Below, piece after piece: positions 1-13,988 of a DNA stretch of 64,000 nt. Source of the stretch: Massilia sp. NR 4-1 (GTDB lineage: Bacteria > Pseudomonadota > Gammaproteobacteria > Burkholderiales > Burkholderiaceae_D); the NCBI RefSeq assembly GCF_001191005.1, contig NZ_CP012201.1:5332001-5396000 (forward strand), read 5' to 3'. How positions within the stretch are numbered: position 1 is the first letter of the stretch; the number at the start of each line of letters is the position of its first letter. The position numbers and the translations under genes are program-made. Under the pieces are notes generated by a model, which was given only the letters and a program-made list of their open reading frames with translations, was not told the DNA's origin and made no database searches.

Positions 1-4463
<4,463 letters not shown>

Positions 4464-4703
4464 GGGCTTCCCTTTCTGGTAGCCGGACGGCGGCGCAGGA
4501 ACGATGGACCCGGCTCGGCTAGCGCGGCCAAACAACTATAGCATCGAAATTTTGGTCGTGGCGACTACTTTTTGCAGAGGGAAACCAGGGATATTTCCCG
4601 GCGCACCAGGGCGTGGAAAAAGCGGCAAGCCGGGCTGTGGCTGGCAGCGGCTTTGGCGTGGGCGGGATAGATTTGGAGAGATTTATGCCGCCTGCCGCCG
4701 CCC

Positions 4704-5420
4704 TCAGGTGAAGCTGCCGGCGAACTGGTAGCGGTGGCCTGGATGCCACATGGTGGCGAGGGAGGCGATGCGCCCGGCCGAGCGGGTCTGGCGGCGCAGC
4801 ACCAGGCAGGGCTGGCGCGTGTCGATGGCCAGCATGTCGGCGATGTCGCGCGGCGGCGCCAGCGCCTCGATGCTGTAGGTCGCGCCCTGCAGCGGGGCGG
4901 CCGCCATCAGGTATTCGTTGGGCGTGGTATGGGCGAAGTCCTGCTCCATATAATCGGGGGCGCACAGCGGGTTGACCCAGCGGTCCTCGACCTGGATCGG
5001 CACCCCGTTTTCGTAGTGTACGATCACCGAGTGGAACAGCAGGTGGCCGGGCGCCAGGTCGAACTGCTTGGCCAGCAGCTCGCTGGCCTTGCCGCGTTCG
5101 AGCTGCTGCAGGCTGCTGCGGTGGGCATGGCCGCGCGCGCGCACCTCCTCGGCGATGCTCTTGATCTCCAGCAGGGTGGCCTGATATTTTTGCTGGGCGA
5201 CGAAGGTGCCCGAACCCTGGCGCCGGGTCAGCACCTGTTCCGCCGTCAGCTCGCGCACGGCGCGGTTGACCGTCATGCGCGAGACGCCGAATTGCTTGGT
5301 CAGGGCCTGCTCGGAGGGGATCACATCGCCTTCCTTCCAGTGCCCGGCGGCGATCTGCTCCAGCAGATAGTCCTTGATGCGCTGAAAAATAGGGGTATGG
5401 TCTGGTGCTGGTTGTTCCAT
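4704..5420 (-). CDS. hutC: HutC, GntR/UTRA-family histidine utilisation repressor
   Basis: The protein has 238 residues. The N-terminal winged helix of the GntR family covers about 10-75 (IPSEQALTKQFGVSRMTVNRA, then QGSGTFVA), and a UTRA effector domain covers about 95-235. It closely resembles HutC proteins, which repress hut genes and are released by urocanate. The start at 5420 has GGAG five bases upstream. The gene lies 4.4 kb from the hut operon and on the other strand, with unrelated genes in between, but the hutU promoter carries a HutC-type palindrome. Assignment to hut rather than another GntR target rests on overall similarity, the nearby operon and that site. Confidence 0.9.
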   Translation of the reverse strand: MEQPAPDHTPIFQRIKDYLLEQIAAGHWKEGDVIPSEQALTKQFGVSRMTVNRAVRELTAEQVLTRRQGSGTFVAQQKYQATLLEIKSIAEEVRARGHAHRSSLQQLERGKASELLAKQFDLAPGHLLFHSVIVHYENGVPIQVEDRWVNPLCAPDYMEQDFAHTTPNEYLMAAAPLQGATYSIEALAPPRDIADMLAIDTRQPCLVLRRQTRSAGRIASLATMWHPGHRYQFAGSFT

Positions 5421-5448
5421 CCGTTCTCCGAAGCGGCAATGCGGCAGG

Positions 5449-5484
5449 CCCGTGCCTGCGCGGCGACCCGTGCTTGCGCGGCGA
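5449..5484. repeat. Tandem 18-bp direct repeat
   Basis: Two adjacent copies of CCCGTGCCTGCGCGGCGA, 17 of 18 bases identical (the second copy has TT for CT), fill 5449-5466 and 5467-5484. They lie between the divergent hutC and ada genes. This looks like a small slipped-strand duplication; a regulatory role is not shown. Confidence 0.8.
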
Positions 5485-5504
5485 TTTTAGCACCGGCCTG
5501 GCCG

Positions 5505-5517
5505 AATTCAAAAGCAA
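5505..5517 (+). promoter_or_regulatory. Ada box upstream of ada
   Basis: AATTCAAAAGCAA fits the AAT-N6-GCAA Ada recognition pattern known from enterobacteria exactly. A possible -10 (TATGAT) lies at 5549-5554. The box would sit roughly 45-55 bases before the start of transcription, as expected for an activator site. The function is inferred from this match and position. Confidence 0.6.
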
Positions 5518-5586
5518 GAGCCGGGATGCGGGGCCGCGGCGGGCTGGCTATGATGGGTACATCCGACGATTTCATGGAGTAGCGGC

Positions 5587-6641
<1,055 letters not shown>

Positions 6642-6645
<4 letters not shown>

Positions 6646-7382
6646 GCGATTCCGATGCGCCGGCAGCGCGCGAAGCGCAAGGCGGGGTGGCGGCCGGCCG
6701 CGTCGACTGGACGCGCATCGGCGCCGATCTGGATGCCTACGGCTGTGCCGTGGTGCGCGCCGCCCTCGCGCCGGCGCAGTGCGCGGCGCTGGCGGCCGGC
6801 TATGCCGATGCGGCCCAGTTTCGCAGCCGGGTGCTGATGGAGCGCCACGGCTTCGGCAAGGGCGAATACCAGTACTACGCCTATCCGCTGCCGCCGCTGG
6901 TGGCCCAGCTGCGCGAACGCATGTATGGACCGCTGGCCGCCATCGCCAACCGCTGGCAGGCGGCGCTGGGTATCGACACGCGCTTCCCCGAACGGCATGC
7001 CGACTACCTGGCGCGCTGCCACGCGGCGGGCCAGCTGCGTCCCACGCCGCTGCTGCTGCAATACGGCGCCGGCGATTACAACTGCCTGCACCAGGATCTG
7101 TACGGCGAACATGTCTTCCCCCTGCAGGCCGCGTTCCTGCTGTCGCGCCCCGGCCAGGATTTCGAAGGCGGCGAATTCGTGCTGACCGAGCAGCGACCGC
7201 GCATGCAGTCGCGCGTCGAAGTGGTGGCGCTGGGGCAGGGCGATGCCGTCATTTTCCCCGTGGCGCAGCGCCCCGTGAACGGCACGCGCGGCGTCTACCG
7301 CGTGAATATGCGGCACGGCGTCAGCCGCCTGCGCAGCGGCACCCGCCACACCCTCGGCATCATCTTCCACGACGCCCAATAG
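6642..7382 (+). CDS. 2OG-Fe(II) oxygenase family protein coupled to ada
   Basis: The protein has 246 residues. The iron and 2-oxoglutarate ligands are visible as H150-x-D152 (LHQD), distal H225 and the S-G-x-R pattern with R235. This resembles the prolyl-hydroxylase-like fold more than canonical AlkB. The start overlaps the ada stop by four bases, implying co-expression with the alkylation response. The substrate is unknown; an oxidative demethylation or repair role is an inference from the partner gene only. The gene ends directly against the convergent GST gene, with no room for a terminator. Confidence 0.85.
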
Positions 7383-8021
7383 TCAGGGCAGCTCGCCGCT
7401 GGAGTGCGGATCGATGGCGTAGGGATGGTGCTCGTCGAGGAAGCCTGGCTGGGCGCGCACGCGCTCGATCCAGGCGCCGACATGGGCGAATTCGCGCAAG
7501 GGCAGGCCGGCTTCGTCGGCCCGATGCGTGTAGGCGAACAGCGCGATGTCGGCAATGGTGTATGTGTCGCCCGCGATGAAGGGACGGCCGGATAATTCGC
7601 GCTCAAGAACCTGCAGCGCGCGCAGGCCGCCCGCGCGGCGCATCTCCACCAGGGCGGCGGGCCGGCGCGCCAGCTTGCCGGTCATCGTCCAATGGCGCAG
7701 CCCGGCGATATTCATGACATAGTCCTGCTCGAACGACATCCACTGCTGCACCTTGGCCGCCGCAAAAGCATCGGCAGGCAGGTAGCGCGTGCCGTGCGCG
7801 AGGAAGGTCAGAATGGCATTGGATTCGGCCAGCACCCGCCCATCGTCCAGGCGGATGGCCGGCACGGCGCCGGCGGGATTGATGGCCAGGTACTCAGGCG
7901 CATGCCCCTCGCCTTCGAAAATGCTGACCAGCTCCGTGCGGTAAGGCAGGCAGAGATGGCTCAGAAGCAGGCGTACTTTATAGGCGTTTTGCGAAGGCAG
8001 GTAATCGAACAGCGTCAGCAT
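7383..8021 (-). CDS. Glutathione S-transferase family protein
   Basis: The protein has 212 residues. The N-terminal thioredoxin-like domain (about 1-78, with the cis-Pro segment GAVPAI and the glutathione contact ESNAI) is followed by the all-helical C-terminal domain (ADIALFAY). The start at 8021 has GGAG eight bases upstream. A longer frame reaching 8198 would overlap the divergent amidohydrolase and lacks family similarity. The substrate class cannot be told from sequence. Confidence 0.9.
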   Translation of the reverse strand: MLTLFDYLPSQNAYKVRLLLSHLCLPYRTELVSIFEGEGHAPEYLAINPAGAVPAIRLDDGRVLAESNAILTFLAHGTRYLPADAFAAAKVQQWMSFEQDYVMNIAGLRHWTMTGKLARRPAALVEMRRAGGLRALQVLERELSGRPFIAGDTYTIADIALFAYTHRADEAGLPLREFAHVGAWIERVRAQPGFLDEHHPYAIDPHSSGELP

Positions 8022-8112
8022 GGCGGCAACTCCGGAAGCAAAGGCTTGATTGGACCAGAGCGCGAATTTCGCTACACTCTGGATCTTGCTTTCCAATTCG
8101 AGAGGACAGTCC

Positions 8113-9774
8113 ATGCACTTCCGCCGCACCCTGTTGGCCGCCGCCGCGCTGGCCGCCGCCCATGCCGCCCAAGCCGGCACCATGATCGACAACGCCAACG
8201 GCTATACGCTGAACGCCAGGGGGGAGCTGCTGCAGTTCAAGGCACTGGCCTTTGACGACAAGGGCCGCATTGTCGCCGTCGGCGGCACGCGGGAGGTGGC
8301 GGCCAAGGCCAAGGGCTACCAGCGCGTCGACCTGCAAGGCAAGACCGTGCTCCCCGGCCTGATCGACGCCCATGGCCATGTCTTTGGCCTGGGTTATATC
8401 GCCAGCGGCGTGGAACTGTACAGCTCCACCTCGCTCGACGGCGCGCTCAAGACCGTGCAGGCCTTTGCCGAGGCCAATCCGCAGCGCAGCTGGCTCGTCG
8501 GCAATGGCTGGAACCAGGAAATCTGGAAGCTGGGCCGCTTCCCCACGGCCGCCGAACTCGATGGCGCCACCGGCGAGCGTCCCGCCATGCTGCGCCGCGT
8601 CGACGGCCATGCCGCCTGGGTCAACAGCAAGGCCCTGCAGCTGGCCGGCATCACGCGCGACACCAAGGACCCGGCCGGCGGCAAGATCGAGCGCGATGCG
8701 GACGGCAATGCCACCGGCATCCTGGTCGACAATGCGATGGAGCTGATGGATGGCGTGGTGCCGCGTCCCGGCGACCTGGAACGCCGCGCCGCGCTCGATG
8801 GCGCGCTGGCGGCCCTGTCCAAGGTCGGCCTGACCAGCGTGCACGACGCCGGCATGGGCGAAGCCGAGGATGCGCTGTTCCGCGAGTATGCCGACCAGGG
8901 CAAGCTGAGTACCCGCGTCTACGCCATGATCGGCGACACCGGCGAAGCCTTCGACCGCCTGGCGGCGCGCGGCCCGCTGGCGTCCTACGCCAACGACCTG
9001 TATGCGCTGAGCGCGGTCAAGCTGGTCTCCGACGGCGCCTTGGGCAGCCGCGGCGCCGCCATGATGCAGCCCTACAGCGATGCGCCGCACACGCACGGCC
9101 TGCTGTTCTACAAAAACGAAGAGATGCTGGCCAAGATGGAAAAGGCCATGCAGGCCGGCTACCAGGTCAACATCCACGCCATCGGCGACGCCGGCAACCG
9201 CCAGATCCTCGACGGTTACGCCGCCCTGCTGAAAAAGTATCCCGGCGCCGCCAAGCGCCACCGCATCGAGCACGCGCAAGTGGTGGCGCTGGGCGACATC
9301 CCGCGCTTCAAGCAGCTCGGCATCATCCCCTCGATGCAGCCGACGCACGCCACCTCCGACCAGAACATGGCCGAACAGCGCGTCGGCCCGCAGCGCATCA
9401 AAGGCGCCTACGCCTGGCACAGCTTCCTCAAGCAAGGCTCGAAGATCGCCTGCGGCTCCGACTTCCCCATCGAATCGCCCAACCCGTTCGAAGGCCTGCA
9501 CGCCGCAGTCACGCGCCAGGACAATGCCGGCCTGCCGGTGGGCGGCTGGTACCGGAACCAGGCCATGAGCCTGAAACAAGCCTTCCGCTGCTTCACCCTG
9601 GACGCGGCGTATGCGGCGCGCCAGGAAAACGCCATCGGCACGCTGGAAGCCGGCAAATGGGCCGATTTCATCGTCGTGGATGCGGACCTGTTCCGTATCC
9701 CGGCCAGCGCCATCGGAAAAATCCGCGTCCAGCAAACCTGGCTCAGCGGCAAACCTGTCTACACCGCTCCCTAG
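8113..9774 (+). CDS. Secreted amidohydrolase (YtcJ-like, amidohydrolase family 3)
   Basis: The protein has 553 residues with an N-terminal signal peptide (MHFRRTLLAAAALAAAHAAQA). The metal-binding H87-x-H89 lies in GLIDAHGH, further His ligands follow in NIHAIGD and IEHAQ, and the catalytic Asp lies in GSDFPIE. This is the YtcJ/AepA type of metal-dependent hydrolase, probably periplasmic. The real substrate is unknown; such proteins act on amides or ureido compounds. It sits just upstream of the hut promoter in the same direction, and no hut role is evident. Confidence 0.88.
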   Translation: MHFRRTLLAAAALAAAHAAQAGTMIDNANGYTLNARGELLQFKALAFDDKGRIVAVGGTREVAAKAKGYQRVDLQGKTVLPGLIDAHGHVFGLGYIASGVELYSSTSLDGALKTVQAFAEANPQRSWLVGNGWNQEIWKLGRFPTAAELDGATGERPAMLRRVDGHAAWVNSKALQLAGITRDTKDPAGGKIERDADGNATGILVDNAMELMDGVVPRPGDLERRAALDGALAALSKVGLTSVHDAGMGEAEDALFREYADQGKLSTRVYAMIGDTGEAFDRLAARGPLASYANDLYALSAVKLVSDGALGSRGAAMMQPYSDAPHTHGLLFYKNEEMLAKMEKAMQAGYQVNIHAIGDAGNRQILDGYAALLKKYPGAAKRHRIEHAQVVALGDIPRFKQLGIIPSMQPTHATSDQNMAEQRVGPQRIKGAYAWHSFLKQGSKIACGSDFPIESPNPFEGLHAAVTRQDNAGLPVGGWYRNQAMSLKQAFRCFTLDAAYAARQENAIGTLEAGKWADFIVVDADLFRIPASAIGKIRVQQTWLSGKPVYTAP

Positions 9775-9812
9775 GCGCCGGTATTGGATCGAAGCGGGCA
9801 AGTAGAATTCGG

Positions 9813-9841
9813 TTGACTTGGTTGTATAGACAACTTATGCT
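9813..9841 (+). promoter_or_regulatory. Promoter of the hut operon
   Basis: TTGACT (9813-9818) and TATGCT (9836-9841) are separated by exactly 17 bases, a good sigma70-type match 54 bases before the hutU start. The HutC-like palindrome lies inside the spacer, so bound repressor would block polymerase directly. Confidence 0.75.
9821..9834. promoter_or_regulatory. Probable HutC operator
   Basis: GTTGTATAGACAAC is an inverted repeat of the TTGTATA/TAGACAA type known for HutC operators. It lies between the -35 and -10 of the hutU promoter. I see no equal copy in front of hutC itself. Confidence 0.7.
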
Positions 9842-9895
9842 TGGCGCATATGCGGGCATTGCTGCCCGCCTGTTCCCTATTTTTATGGAGACGAT

Positions 9896-11608
9896 ATGAG
9901 CACCCCTTCGAGCAGCCTGGAAAACGATCCCCGTTTCGATGCCTCCCGCGAGATCCGCGCGCCGCGCGGTTCTGAGCGGGTGTGCAAGACCTGGGGCGCG
10001 GAAGCGGCCTACCGCATGATCCAGAATAATCTGGACAAGGAAGTCGCGGAGAATCCGAAGCACCTGGTGGTCTACGGCGGCATCGGCCGCGCTGCCCGCA
10101 ACTGGGAGTGCTTCGACCAGATCCTGGCGTCGCTCAAGGACCTGGAAGAGGACCAGACGCTGCTGATCCAGTCGGGCAAGCCGGTGGGCGTGTTCCAGAC
10201 CCACGCCGACGCGCCGCGCGTGCTGATCGCGAACTCGAACCTGGTGCCGAAGTGGGGCAATTGGGAGCATTTCAATGAGCTGGACCGCAAGGGCCTGTTC
10301 ATGTACGGCCAGATGACGGCCGGCAGCTGGATCTATATCGGCACCCAGGGCATCGTGCAAGGCACCTACGAGACCTTTGCCGAGGCGGGCCGCCAGCATT
10401 TCGGCGGCGACCTGAAAGGCCGCTGGATTCTGACGGCGGGCCTGGGCGGCATGGGCGGTGCGCAGCCGCTGGCCGCGACCATGGCCGGCGCGGTGTCGCT
10501 GACCGTCGAGTGCCAGCAGAGCAGCATCGACTTCCGCCTGCGCACCCGCTACCTGGACAAGCAGGCCGCCTCCATCGACGAGGCCCTGGCCCTGGTGCAG
10601 CAGCACAAGGCGGCCGGCGAGGCGATTTCCATCGGCCTGCTGGGCAATGCGGCCGAGGTGCTGCCGGAACTGGTCAAGCGCGCCAAGGCCGGCGGCATCA
10701 TCCCCGATATCGTGACCGACCAGACCTCGGCCCATGACCTGATCAACGGCTATCTGCCGAGCGGCTGGAGCGTGGCCGAGTGGAAGGCGGCGCAGCAGGA
10801 TGCCGCTGCCCACGAGCGCCTGACGCAAGCGGCGGCCGAGTCCTGCGCCGCCCACGTGCAGGCCATGCTGGACTTCCAGCAGCTGGGCGCGAAGGTGGTC
10901 GACTACGGCAACAATATCCGCCAGGTGGCCCTGGACCAGGGCGTGCAGAATGCCTTCGATTTCCCCGGCTTCGTGCCGGCCTATATCCGTCCGCAGTTCT
11001 GCGAAGGCCGCGGCCCGTTCCGCTGGGTCGCGCTGTCCGGCGACCCGGAGGATATCTACAAGACCGACGCCAAGATCAAGGAACTGTTCCCGCACCACGC
11101 CAATGTGCACCGCTGGCTGGACATGGCGCGCGAGCGCATCGCCTTCCAGGGTCTGCCGGCGCGCATCTGCTGGCTGGGACTGGGCGAGCGCCATATCGCC
11201 GGACTGGCTTTCAACGAGATGGTGCGCAAGGGCGAGCTGAAAGCGCCGATCGTCATCGGCCGCGACCACCTGGACACCGGCTCGGTGGCCAGCCCCAACC
11301 GCGAAACGGAAAGCATGAAGGACGGCACCGACGCCGTGTCCGACTGGCCGCTGCTGAACGCCCTGCTGAACACTGCCGGCGGCGCCACCTGGGTCTCGCT
11401 GCACCATGGCGGCGGCGTGGGCATGGGCTATTCCCAGCACTCCGGCGTGGTGATCGTGGCCGACGGCACCGACGCTGCCGCCAAGCGCCTGGCGCGCGTG
11501 CTGGTCAACGACAGCGGCTCGGGCGTGATGCGCCATGCCGATGCCGGTTACGAATCCGCGGTCGCCTGCGCCAAGCGCAACGGCCTGAATCTGCCAATGA
11601 TCAAATAA
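9896..11608 (+). CDS. hutU: HutU, urocanate hydratase
   Basis: The protein has 570 residues, slightly longer than the usual ~555 because of a short N-terminal extension. It converts urocanate to imidazolonepropionate, the second step of histidine breakdown, using tightly bound NAD. The nucleotide loop GLGGMGGAQ is near residue 181. The segment ARICWLGLGERH (Cys425) corresponds to the family's active-site cysteine region. GGAG precedes the ATG. It is the first gene of the hut operon and is followed after 16 bases by hutH. Confidence 0.97.
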   Translation: MSTPSSSLENDPRFDASREIRAPRGSERVCKTWGAEAAYRMIQNNLDKEVAENPKHLVVYGGIGRAARNWECFDQILASLKDLEEDQTLLIQSGKPVGVFQTHADAPRVLIANSNLVPKWGNWEHFNELDRKGLFMYGQMTAGSWIYIGTQGIVQGTYETFAEAGRQHFGGDLKGRWILTAGLGGMGGAQPLAATMAGAVSLTVECQQSSIDFRLRTRYLDKQAASIDEALALVQQHKAAGEAISIGLLGNAAEVLPELVKRAKAGGIIPDIVTDQTSAHDLINGYLPSGWSVAEWKAAQQDAAAHERLTQAAAESCAAHVQAMLDFQQLGAKVVDYGNNIRQVALDQGVQNAFDFPGFVPAYIRPQFCEGRGPFRWVALSGDPEDIYKTDAKIKELFPHHANVHRWLDMARERIAFQGLPARICWLGLGERHIAGLAFNEMVRKGELKAPIVIGRDHLDTGSVASPNRETESMKDGTDAVSDWPLLNALLNTAGGATWVSLHHGGGVGMGYSQHSGVVIVADGTDAAAKRLARVLVNDSGSGVMRHADAGYESAVACAKRNGLNLPMIK

Positions 11609-11624
11609 GATAAGAGACAAGCAT

Positions 11625-13181
11625 ATGAAACACACGCAGAACAACGCCTGGACCCTGAAGCCCGGCAAGATCACCCTGGCCGAATTGCGCGCCGCCTGGA
11701 ACGGACACGCGCCGGTGGCGCTGGCCGCTGAAGCCTATCCGGTCATCGAAGCTTCCGCCGCCACCGTGCGCGCCATCGTCGAGAAGGGCGCCGCCGCTTA
11801 CGGCATCAACACCGGTTTCGGCCTGCTGGCCAAGACCCGCATCCCGGACGACAAGCTGGAACAGCTGCAGCGCAACCTGATCCTGTCGCATTCCGTCGGC
11901 ACCGGCGAATTGATGGCCGACCACGTGGTGCGCCTGCTGATGCTGATGAAGATCGGCAGCCTGGCGCGCGGCTTCTCCGGCATCCGTCCGGTGGTGATCG
12001 ATACCCTGATCGCCCTGTACAACGCCGGCATCATCCCGGCCATTCCGGCCAAGGGTTCGGTCGGTGCCTCGGGCGACCTGGCGCCGCTGTCGCATATGAC
12101 GCTGGCGATCCTGGGCGAAGGCCCGGTGCGCGTGAACGGTGAGCTGATGCAGGCCGCCGACGCGCTGAAAGCCGCCGGCATCGCGCCGGTGGTGCTGGCC
12201 GCGAAGGAAGGACTGGCGCTGATCAACGGCACCCAGGCTTCCGCCGCGCTGGCGCTGCATGGCCTGTTCATGGCCGAACGCCTGCTGGAAGCGGGTATGG
12301 TGACGGGTTCCCTGTCGCTGGACGCGGCCAAGGGCAGCGATTCGCCGTTCGACGCCCGCGTGCACGAAGTGCGCGGCCAGCCGGGCCAGATCGCCGCCGC
12401 TTCGATCTACCGCCAGCTGGTGGCCAACAGCGCCATCCGCGCCTCGCACCTGGTGGGCGACGAGCGCGTGCAAGACCCATACTGCCTGCGCTGCCAGCCG
12501 CAAGTCATGGGCGCCTGCATGGACCTGATCGCCAACGCCAGCCGCACCTTGCTGATCGAAGCCAATGCCGTCACCGACAATCCGCTGATCTTCTCGGGCG
12601 ACGATGTGCAGATCGTCTCGGGCGGTAACTTCCACGCCGAGCCGGTAGCCTTCGCCGCCGACACGCTGGCACTGGCGATTGCCGAAATCGGCAGCATTTC
12701 CGAGCGCCGCATCTCGCTGCTGATCGACGCCACCCTGTCCGGCGGCCTGCCGCCTTTCCTGGTGAAAGATCCGGGCGTGAACTCGGGCTTCATGATCGCC
12801 CACGTCACCGCGGCCGCGCTGGCGTCGGAGAACAAGTCCCTGGCCCATCCGGCCAGCGTGGACACCATCCCGACCTCGGCCAACCAGGAAGACCATGTGA
12901 GCATGGCCACCTTCGCGGCGCGCCGCCTGGACGATATGGCGCACAATACCGCCGTCATCGTCGGCATCGAGCTGCTGGCGGCGGCGCAGGGCATCGATTT
13001 CCACCGTCCGCTGCAATCGTCGCCGCAGCTGGAGCAGGTGCACGCCCAGCTGCGCCAGAAGGTGCCGTTCTTCGACGTCGACCGCCTGTTCGCGCCGGAC
13101 ATCGAAGCGGCCAAGCAGATGGTGCTGAAAGGCGAGTTGAGCGCCGGCTGCAAAAACCTGTTCACGCCGCTGCATCCTTAA
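11625..13181 (+). CDS. hutH: HutH, histidine ammonia-lyase
   Basis: The protein has 518 residues, normal for the family. It removes ammonia from L-histidine to give urocanate. The self-forming MIO cofactor triad A148-S149-G150 lies in GSVGASGDLAPLSH. The N-terminal YGINTGFG and the later QDPYCLRCQPQV segment are also typical of histidine lyases. It is second in the hut operon, with hutG starting 18 bases after its stop. Confidence 0.97.
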   Translation: MKHTQNNAWTLKPGKITLAELRAAWNGHAPVALAAEAYPVIEASAATVRAIVEKGAAAYGINTGFGLLAKTRIPDDKLEQLQRNLILSHSVGTGELMADHVVRLLMLMKIGSLARGFSGIRPVVIDTLIALYNAGIIPAIPAKGSVGASGDLAPLSHMTLAILGEGPVRVNGELMQAADALKAAGIAPVVLAAKEGLALINGTQASAALALHGLFMAERLLEAGMVTGSLSLDAAKGSDSPFDARVHEVRGQPGQIAAASIYRQLVANSAIRASHLVGDERVQDPYCLRCQPQVMGACMDLIANASRTLLIEANAVTDNPLIFSGDDVQIVSGGNFHAEPVAFAADTLALAIAEIGSISERRISLLIDATLSGGLPPFLVKDPGVNSGFMIAHVTAAALASENKSLAHPASVDTIPTSANQEDHVSMATFAARRLDDMAHNTAVIVGIELLAAAQGIDFHRPLQSSPQLEQVHAQLRQKVPFFDVDRLFAPDIEAAKQMVLKGELSAGCKNLFTPLHP

Positions 13182-13199
13182 GCGGCAGGGAGGACGTAT

Positions 13200-13988
13200 A
13201 TGGATTATCAATTCAAGGCCGGCGGCATTCCGCTGCTGGTGTCGATGCCGCATGTGGGCACCGACATTCCGGACGATATCGCGGCCCGCTTCACGCCGGG
13301 CGCGCTGGACAAGCCGGACACCGACTGGCATCTGGTGCAGCTGTATGGCTTCCTGCAGGAGATGGGAGCGTCCACGCTGTCGGCGCGCTGGTCGCGTTAT
13401 GTGATCGACCTGAACCGTCCTCCCGAGAACACCAATCTGTATCCTGGCCAGGATACGACCGGCCTGTGCCCGCTCGACACCTTCCACCGCGAACCGCTGT
13501 ACCAGGATGGCCAGCAGCCGGACGAGGCGGAAGTGCAGCGCCGCCTGGCCGCCTACTGGAAGCCGTACCACGACCAGTTGCGCGCGGAACTCGACCGCCT
13601 GCTGCATCTGCATGGCCGCGTCGTGCTGTGGGACGCGCATTCCATCGCCTCCATCGTGCCGCGCTTCTTCGAAGGCAAGCTGCCCGACCTGAACTTTGGC
13701 ACGGCCGATGGCGCCAGCTGCGCGCCCGCGCTGACCGAAACCATCGCCAGCCTGGCGCAAGCCCATGGCGGCTATACCGTGGCCGTCAACGGCCGCTTCA
13801 AGGGCGGCCACATCACGCGCCACTACGGCAAACCGGAAAGCGGCGTGCATGGCATTCAGCTGGAGATGTGCCAGTCGACCTATATGAATGAAACCCTGCC
13901 TTTCGCCTATCGCGCCGATCTGGCGGCGCAGGTGGAGCCTTTGCTGCGCCAGCTGGCCCAGGCCGCAGCCGATTGGACCAAGCAATGA
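13200..13988 (+). CDS. hutG: HutG, N-formylglutamate deformylase
   Basis: The protein has 262 residues. It hydrolyses N-formyl-L-glutamate to glutamate and formate, the last step of the five-step hut pathway. Characteristic segments are LVSMPHVGTDIP, the WDAHSI motif carrying likely metal ligands, and FKGGHITRHYG. GGAGG lies just before the ATG. Its TGA overlaps the hutF start (ATGA). The presence of both hutG and hutF shows that the formylglutamate route is used instead of direct formimidoylglutamate hydrolysis. Confidence 0.95.
   Translation: MDYQFKAGGIPLLVSMPHVGTDIPDDIAARFTPGALDKPDTDWHLVQLYGFLQEMGASTLSARWSRYVIDLNRPPENTNLYPGQDTTGLCPLDTFHREPLYQDGQQPDEAEVQRRLAAYWKPYHDQLRAELDRLLHLHGRVVLWDAHSIASIVPRFFEGKLPDLNFGTADGASCAPALTETIASLAQAHGGYTVAVNGRFKGGHITRHYGKPESGVHGIQLEMCQSTYMNETLPFAYRADLAAQVEPLLRQLAQAAADWTKQ

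Noticed and set aside
8022..8198. Longer start for the GST gene
   Set aside because: The extra sequence lacks family similarity and overlaps the amidohydrolase; the ATG at 8021 has GGAG.
11601..13985. Long minus-strand frame opposite hutH and hutG
   Set aside because: It is antisense to two clearly recognised hut enzymes and has no domain.
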